Positions 1 to 4,135 of a stretch of DNA of 6,813 nucleotides are shown in pieces. This stretch comes from ANME-2 cluster archaeon (GTDB taxonomy: Archaea; Halobacteriota; Methanosarcinia; Methanosarcinales; Methanocomedenaceae): the NCBI GenBank assembly GCA_022353185.1, contig JAKRWB010000474.1, positions 1 to 6,813 of the forward strand, written 5' to 3'. Below the pieces are notes generated by a model, which was not told the DNA's origin, did no database searches, and saw only the letters and a list, made by a program, of their open reading frames with translations. The position numbers and the translations under genes are program-made. The stretch's first letter is position 1, and every line of letters starts with the position of its first letter.

Positions 1-123
1 GGAATCTTCCACAACTTTACGGCAGATTTCAATAATGGCTCGCTCAACTGGTGAGAAAAACTGCATTAGTGTAGGATCAATACTGGCAAGTTCACGGATG
101 ATTAGATTATCTGAAAGTTTCAA
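1..123 (-). CDS. 5' end of an unrecognised gene, cut by the left window edge
   Basis: An open frame of 41 codons begins at a TTG at 121-123 and leaves the window still open. The start is chosen because a perfect AGGAGGA lies at 127-133, four bases from the TTG. A second TTG at 169-171 is also in frame, just after a TAA at 172-174, but has no ribosome binding site. An internal ATG at 64-66 would be a shorter option without a good site. The visible residues begin MKLSDNLIIRELASIDPT and look like a soluble, mostly helical N-terminus. There is no signal peptide or membrane segment. I do not recognise the family and assign no function. The gene lies downstream of the integrase remnant on the same strand, so it could be cargo of a former integrated element or host sequence. 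Confidence 0.6.
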   Translation of the reverse strand, partial: MKLSDNLIIRELASIDPTLMQFFSPVERAIIEICRKVVEDS

Positions 124-126
124 TTG

Positions 127-133
127 TCCTCCT
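127..133 (-). promoter_or_regulatory. Strong Shine-Dalgarno site of the left-edge gene
   Basis: AGGAGGA on the minus strand, four bases before the TTG at 121-123. It is the best ribosome binding site in the window and the main reason to believe the left-edge frame is translated from TTG. Confidence 0.6.
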
Positions 134-597
134 GAGACGTTTATTACATCAAAAGGATTGGAGGACCACAATTATTAATACACATAAAATCCATGACTTA
201 AATGTGAGTGCTGCGAATTATGTTCCTCACTGGGCGATGTTGGCGCATCGCCCTTACTTTTAATATACTTTATTCTAATGGTATTGCTTCCTTATAAGCA
301 TTGTGGAGGTTGTCCGCTACTGGTTTTGCTTTTTTGCAGGGAGGATAAAAACAGAAAAGTAACGAAAAGTTAAAGACCGTATACCTTTTTGAAGATACTT
401 ATTAAATTCACCACAGTCTAATGAAAAACATCGACAGATATAAAAAAAATTCAAATTAATATTATTACTTTGGATTTATCTTCTAATGTTTGAGAATTCC
501 AGATTTGGATTCTTAGCACATAAGATAGACTACAGATATATCAAATATTTAAAATCCGGAAAGACAATGGAACAAAAGAGTGAAAGCAATAGTCCCC
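134..597. other. AT-rich stretch without a convincing gene
   Basis: About 460 bases between the integrase stop and the left-edge gene hold no convincing coding frame on either strand. Most of 255-597 is AT-rich and breaks into very short frames. The one strong structure is the hairpin at 232-253. On the minus strand a weak BRE/TATA-like AAAAAGGTATAC lies around 380-391, but no gene start sits at the right distance. A short repeat, ACAGATATA at 434-442 and 532-540, looks like chance. The stretch may be decayed remains of the element that brought the integrase. Confidence 0.5.
232..253 (+). terminator. Hairpin with T-rich tail (terminator-like on the plus strand)
   Basis: A perfect 8-bp stem (GGGCGATG at 232-239, CATCGCCC at 246-253) closes a six-base loop. 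On the plus strand it is followed by TTACTTTTAATATACTTTAT, which resembles an intrinsic terminator. No plus-strand gene ends here, and on the minus strand the downstream side is not T-rich. It could therefore be a transcript structure in the leader of the left-edge gene or a relic. The structure is clear and the function is a guess. Confidence 0.35.
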
Positions 598-1314
598 TTA
601 TCCTTTCATAATCTGTTTCATTTTATCTACAATCAATGCCTGTGTTGCAGGGTCCGCCATTAGCAAAGTTAAGGCATCCGGGACTTTTGCACCTGCCATT
701 TGAATCTCTTTTGCCATGTCCTGGTCCAGCACAAGGCTGCACTGGGAACAGAAGCGGTCAGACGGTTTCAGGATATTATTACAGTGCGGGCACTTTTCAA
801 GGGTGACCTGGCGCTTATTTTCGGTCTTAAGGCCGTATCGCTCAAAGATTTTATTATTTATCTCATCATCCGTGAAATTAGCATAGATCTTGAGCATTTG
901 CATACTGCCCTTGGACCAGCCAGCCCTGTGTTTCACTTCCTGTTCATTCAGGCCGTCCAGTATCCAGGTAGTGATGGCCTTATGTCTGAATGAATGGGGA
1001 TTGACCCGTTTCTTGACCCCGGCATCCCTGGCAATGTTCTGGATGGTAACTCGAATAGTTTTGTAACTCAATGCCTGGTACGGTTCGTTTATTGTGGTCC
1101 ATAGGGGTGCCTCAGGGTCGCCCTGCAGGGGATGGACAGAAAGCCATTGGTTCAAGTAACCGGTACTCCAGGTTATAGGTATGCCCTTTGGTGCCGTGGT
1201 TTTCTTGCTCCTGCTTGTCTTGCTAATGTAGATAATGGCCCCGTACTGGTTGAACTCTACATTCTTAACCCGTGTCGATCCCAGGGCGCCTACCCTCATG
1301 CCACTGTCAAGCAA
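598..1314 (-). CDS. Tyrosine recombinase (integrase) catalytic domain with C-terminal zinc ribbon, N-terminally truncated
   Basis: This 238-residue product is the catalytic half of an archaeal tyrosine integrase, which cuts and rejoins DNA at att sites. Visible active-site residues are Arg7 in GMRVGAL, a probable hairpin Lys32, His107 and Arg110 in HSFRH, Trp133 in AGW (the His/Trp position) and the nucleophile Tyr144 in KIYANF. A zinc ribbon follows: CPHC at 175-178 and CSQC at 189-192. Family members usually run to well over 300 residues and carry an N-terminal SAM-like core-binding domain, which is absent here. The start is a TTG (1312-1314) that falls inside the conserved LLDSGMRVG strand and lacks a well-placed ribosome binding site, so it is probably not a real start. 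The catalytic core looks intact, but without the arm/core-binding domain it is unlikely to recombine alone. The gene lies about 200 bases 3' of tRNA-Ala on the same strand, typical of tRNA-targeted elements. Confidence 0.85.
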   Translation of the reverse strand: MLDSGMRVGALGSTRVKNVEFNQYGAIIYISKTSRSKKTTAPKGIPITWSTGYLNQWLSVHPLQGDPEAPLWTTINEPYQALSYKTIRVTIQNIARDAGVKKRVNPHSFRHKAITTWILDGLNEQEVKHRAGWSKGSMQMLKIYANFTDDEINNKIFERYGLKTENKRQVTLEKCPHCNNILKPSDRFCSQCSLVLDQDMAKEIQMAGAKVPDALTLLMADPATQALIVDKMKQIMKG

Positions 1315-1389
1315 TACGGCAATTAACGCCTTATTCCTGGGGTGCCGGCAGTTTGCAAGGATTACTAAATTGGCAATTAAATAACTTTT
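1315..1389 (-). pseudogene. In-frame upstream remnant of the integrase
   Basis: Reading on upstream from the TTG at 1314, the same frame stays open for 25 codons and ends in ANCRHPRNKALIAV. This matches what normally precedes the LLDSGMR motif in archaeal integrases (compare the usual AAxxPRDKALIALL). There is no ATG, GTG or TTG in these codons. At 1390-1395 the frame meets two stops in tandem (TAA then TGA), with further stops at 1420-1422 and 1432-1434. The integrase gene is therefore broken at its 5' end. The N-terminal domain has been deleted or has decayed beyond recognition in the 120 bases up to the tRNA. Confidence 0.65.
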
Positions 1390-1448
1390 TCATTACTTTC
1401 TTATCTCGCCCTGGGATACCTAGCGTATATCTTAAATATCAACTAAAC

Positions 1449-1454
1449 ATATAA
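1449..1454 (-). promoter_or_regulatory. Possible TATA box upstream of the integrase remnant
   Basis: Minus-strand TTATAT lies in an AT-rich run that includes four TTA repeats on the plus strand (1456-1467). Transcription would start near 1425, before the integrase remnant. In sequence this AT-rich, TATA boxes occur by chance, so support is weak. Confidence 0.2.
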
Positions 1455-1515
1455 TTTATTATTATTATTTCTTAGAAATCAGATGCAAAAGCTAGGATTA
1501 TACAAAGATTATAAG

Positions 1516-1620
1516 TGGACCGGTCGGGATTTGAACCCGAGGCCTCTACCATTCAGGTTGGACAGCCTGTTCAGCCAATCCAAATGCCAAGGTAGCGATC
1601 TACCCCTGATCTACCGGCCC
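1516..1620 (-). tRNA. tRNA-Ala(GGC), intron-containing
   Basis: All arms fold. The acceptor GGGCCGG pairs with CCGGTCC and contains the G3:U70 pair that marks alanine tRNA. The D stem is GATC/GATC with a seven-base loop. The anticodon stem CTACC/GGTAG holds the loop TTGGCAT after splicing. The variable loop is AGGCC, and the T stem TCGGG/CCCGA has loop TTCAAAT. The discriminator base is A at 1516 and CCA is not encoded. The anticodon GGC is at 1586-1588. The gene is 105 bases long and the mature tRNA is 72 bases after removal of the 33-base intron. It serves GCC and GCT codons. It stands alone between marC and an integrase remnant, and its 3' half is a plausible former attachment site. Confidence 0.95.
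1552..1584 (-). other. Archaeal tRNA intron with bulge-helix-bulge splice motif
   Basis: The 33-base intron interrupts the anticodon loop between positions 37 and 38, the canonical archaeal site. The splice structure is readable. The central four-base helix pairs TTGG (loop bases 32-35) with CCTG, giving G-U, U-U, C-G and C-G, so one pair is a mismatch. Three-base bulges follow: CA^T at the 5' site and AA^T at the 3' site. An inner helix TTGGA/TCCAA closes a 16-base intron loop. The tRNA splicing endonuclease EndA would cut after the second base of each bulge. Pairing was done by eye. Confidence 0.85.
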
Positions 1621-1652
1621 GCATTGGGGTGTTCTGGAATATAGCCTATCTG

Positions 1653-1668
1653 AAATAAACCTTTTGCT
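1653..1668 (-). promoter_or_regulatory. Probable BRE/TATA promoter of tRNA-Ala
   Basis: On the minus strand AAGCAAAAGG leads into TTTATTT (1653-1659), which fits an A-rich BRE followed by a TATA box. A start about 25 bases downstream would fall near 1630, some ten bases before the mature tRNA 5' end, as expected for a tRNA with a leader removed by RNase P. A second candidate, TATATT at 1638-1643, is too close to the tRNA. Confidence 0.45.
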
Positions 1669-1730
1669 TTATCGGGTGTTGGGTATGGGGGGCACTGTGC
1701 CAGAATCCAGTTATGTAGTAAAATTTTTCA

Positions 1731-2363
1731 TCAAAGTAAGGTCTGGTAGATGTTCCAGATGCCGGAAGTGATGAAACCCACGGCCAGGGCAGCTAAAAAC
1801 AGCCCCATTATCCTGGTAAATACCAGTATCCCGGTGTAACCAACCCATTTATTAATCCTGCGGGAGAACATGAACACAATCAGGGATAATGCAAAGGTAA
1901 GGAGGATAGCCATCATTACAATTAATTTGTGTTCCAGCACATCGGTATTACCGATTAGCATGATGATTGTTGTAATGGTACCGGGTCCGGTCAGGATAGG
2001 CATGGCAATGGGAAATATCCAAACGTCATCACGGTTCTGGGACTCTTGAATCTCTTTTATGGTCACACTCTCATGTGATATCCGGGCATGCATCATATCA
2101 AATGCAATGGTGAATAACAAGATTCCTCCCGCCACTTTCAAATGATTGACATTGATACCGAAAACATCCAACAGCAAGTTTCCGGTTACTGCGAAAAAGA
2201 GTGCAATGATACAGGCCAGGACTACAGACCGCTTTGCCATTGCATTCTTTTCCTCAAAGCTCATCTGGGCTGTCAGGGATATGAACGTCAGCACTCCACT
2301 TATAGGATTCACTATCACGAACAGTGCTACGAATGAAAAAATGAATATTGCAATTACGTCCAT
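1731..2363 (-). CDS. MarC family (UPF0056) integral membrane protein
   Basis: The 210-residue product is very hydrophobic, with about six predicted membrane spans near residues 3-27, 45-66, 74-91, 115-137, 148-167 and 182-204. Family signatures are visible: the NP turn in FVIVNPISG of span 1, GILLFTIAFDMM in span 3, PIAMPILTGPGTI in span 4 and TRIMGLFLAALAVGFITSGI in span 6. The length is normal for the family. MarC proteins were first linked to multiple antibiotic resistance in E. coli, but that link was later withdrawn and the substrate is unknown. The start is ATG at 2361-2363 with GAGGG a few bases upstream. It begins 32 bases after the mutL stop on the same strand and is probably the last gene of the mutS-mutL transcript. 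Nothing in the protein suggests a repair role, so the linkage may only reflect shared transcription. Confidence 0.9.
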   Translation of the reverse strand: MDVIAIFIFSFVALFVIVNPISGVLTFISLTAQMSFEEKNAMAKRSVVLACIIALFFAVTGNLLLDVFGINVNHLKVAGGILLFTIAFDMMHARISHESVTIKEIQESQNRDDVWIFPIAMPILTGPGTITTIIMLIGNTDVLEHKLIVMMAILLTFALSLIVFMFSRRINKWVGYTGILVFTRIMGLFLAALAVGFITSGIWNIYQTLL

Positions 2364-2395
2364 TATTCCCTCATTACATTTCTTTAGTAGTAAAG

Positions 2396-4135
2396 CTATA
2401 TCCTCTTAAATAACTTGTCCAGATCAACCCTGCTAAAAGAAACCACGGTAGGTCTGCCATGGGGACATGTATGCGGGTTTTTGGTACGGTACAGCTGGAA
2501 CACAAGGTTCTCCATCTGCTCCATTGTCAATTTAGCCCCTGCCTTGATAGCCCCCCTGCATGCAGTGCTATTACATACCCGCTCAGAAATCCCGGTCATA
2601 TTCTTTGCCCTGCCGCCCGATAGAATATCACTTATGATTTCATGTACTACTGAGGGGTCTTCAAGTCTGCCCAGTATATTGGGTACTGCACTCACAGCAA
2701 AAGAATCCGGACCGAACTCTATAATGCCAAAACCCGATTCTTCCAGATAAGGTATATATCCTTTTATCAGCACTCGCTCCTTTGAATTCAGGTTGAGATT
2801 GACAAGGGTTATGAGTTCCTGTGACCCCTTGATACCCGATTCAATCACCTGTTCATAAAGAACACGCTCATGAGCTGCATGCTGGTCTATTATTACAAGT
2901 CCGCTAAGCGTTCGGGCTATAATGTAAGTATTGTCTACCTGACCCAGTATCTCAATGTTAAATGGCAGTTCTGATTTTTCAGATACCTGTGCCAGATGCC
3001 TTCCTGTGCGCGTGAGCCTGCGCTGAGTATCCTTGATTGGTACGTTAAATTCGGTTTGTGTCTCGCGGATGACTGTGACATCCTCTTTATCAGTTGACAA
3101 TCTGGTCTGTGTACCTTTGTGCTCTTTATCCTGCAATAGTTCCTGTTGTGCCAGTGCTGAACCTATAGCCTCTGCAACTGCATCCATCAGGGCCAGTTCA
3201 TGGCTGAACCTGACATGCTGCTTGGTAGGATGTACGTTCACGTCCAACTCTGATGTGTCCAGGGTAAAATTGAGTATAGCCACAGGATACCTGCCCTTTG
3301 TGAGCATGGTGTAATATCCCAGCTTGATGGCATCGCTTATGGACTTTGACCTTACATTCCTTTGATTTATGAAAAATGCCTGGTAGTCCTTATCACTTCT
3401 GGTGAATCCAGGTCTTGATATAAACCCGGATATCTGTATCAGGTCATTTGAAAAATCAACAGCTATCAGTTCCCTTGCAATCTCAGGGCCATATATATGT
3501 ACGATAGTATCGAACAGGTCTCCCGATGCAGGGGAGCGGAACAGTTCCCTGTCGTCATGTGACAGGTAGAATGAGATGTGCTTATGTCCCAGAGCGTTCT
3601 TTGTAACAACTTCCACGATATGCGCCAGTTCAGTCCTGCCTTTTTTAAGGAATTTCCTGCGGGCAGGTGTGTTGTAGAACAGGTCTTCAACCATAATGGA
3701 CGTACCTTTTGGGGCACCCGCATCGCCGATACTTACAACCTCTCCTCCATGCACCACCAGCCGGGTCCCTTCCAGGTCACCTTCCCGTTTCGTCACAATC
3801 TCTACTTTTGCCACCGCCGTAATAGATGATAGCGCCTCCCCCCTGAATCCCAGGGTCATAACGCTCTCAATGTCACAAGCGTCTGTTATCTTGCTGGTGG
3901 CATGCTTCAGGAAAGCGATGGACACGTCATCCCTGTTCATACCGCTGCCGTTGTCAGTAACTTTGATACTTCGGGTGCCTTCACCTATGACCTCTACCCT
4001 AATTTCGGTGGCTCCGGCATCTATGGAATTCTCGATAAGTTCCTTGATGACCGATGCCGGGCGCTCGATGACTTCACCGGCTGCTATCTTGTTGATGGTG
4101 GCCTCGTCCAGAAGATGTATCTTATTCATTGTCAT
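2396..4135 (-). CDS. mutL: DNA mismatch repair protein MutL (endonuclease type)
   Basis: MutL links mismatch recognition by MutS to strand removal. The 579-residue protein has an N-terminal GHKL ATPase: Glu32 and Asn36 in KELIENSIDAG, DNGSG at 61-65, GFRGEAL at 96-102, KGT near 143-145 and Lys305 in HPTK. A variable linker follows at about 330-390, then the C-terminal dimerisation and nuclease domain. That domain carries DQHAAHERVLYE at 417-428, an exact match to the DQHA(x)2E(x)4E metal-binding motif, plus ACR at 525-527, CPHGRP at 557-562 and FSR at 567-569. It is therefore expected to nick DNA itself, unlike E. coli MutL, which relies on MutH. The start at 4133-4135 overlaps the end of mutS by 14 bases. 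A second ATG at 4127-4129 is equally possible. The weak AGGTG upstream suggests translational coupling to mutS. No frameshift or missing key residue is seen. Confidence 0.97.
   Translation of the reverse strand: MTMNKIHLLDEATINKIAAGEVIERPASVIKELIENSIDAGATEIRVEVIGEGTRSIKVTDNGSGMNRDDVSIAFLKHATSKITDACDIESVMTLGFRGEALSSITAVAKVEIVTKREGDLEGTRLVVHGGEVVSIGDAGAPKGTSIMVEDLFYNTPARRKFLKKGRTELAHIVEVVTKNALGHKHISFYLSHDDRELFRSPASGDLFDTIVHIYGPEIARELIAVDFSNDLIQISGFISRPGFTRSDKDYQAFFINQRNVRSKSISDAIKLGYYTMLTKGRYPVAILNFTLDTSELDVNVHPTKQHVRFSHELALMDAVAEAIGSALAQQELLQDKEHKGTQTRLSTDKEDVTVIRETQTEFNVPIKDTQRRLTRTGRHLAQVSEKSELPFNIEILGQVDNTYIIARTLSGLVIIDQHAAHERVLYEQVIESGIKGSQELITLVNLNLNSKERVLIKGYIPYLEESGFGIIEFGPDSFAVSAVPNILGRLEDPSVVHEIISDILSGGRAKNMTGISERVCNSTACRGAIKAGAKLTMEQMENLVFQLYRTKNPHTCPHGRPTVVSFSRVDLDKLFKRI

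Noticed and set aside
126..257. Plus-strand frame open across the hairpin and ending TAA
   Set aside because: No convincing start or ribosome binding site, it overlaps the left-edge gene in antisense, and the product is not recognisable.
434..540. Direct repeat ACAGATATA (434-442 and 532-540) and TTTGGATT near 471 and 514
   Set aside because: Short, AT-rich, only two copies and different flanks. Not enough for a CRISPR, iteron or att claim.
1..600. Possible second attachment site copying the tRNA 3' end
   Set aside because: No match to the T-arm or acceptor sequence beyond a few bases was seen, so the far boundary is not in this window.
700..993. Plus-strand frame of 97 codons opposite the integrase
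   Set aside because: The opposite strand encodes the zinc ribbon and the catalytic Tyr region, so this frame is a shadow.
1456..1467. Four TTA repeats between integrase and tRNA
   Set aside because: Simple low-complexity run in AT-rich DNA, too short to call a functional repeat.
3466..3723. Minus-strand frame of 85 codons inside mutL
   Set aside because: Alternative frame within mutL, which reads through with conserved motifs on both sides. The frame at 5501-5797 inside mutS is rejected for the same reason.
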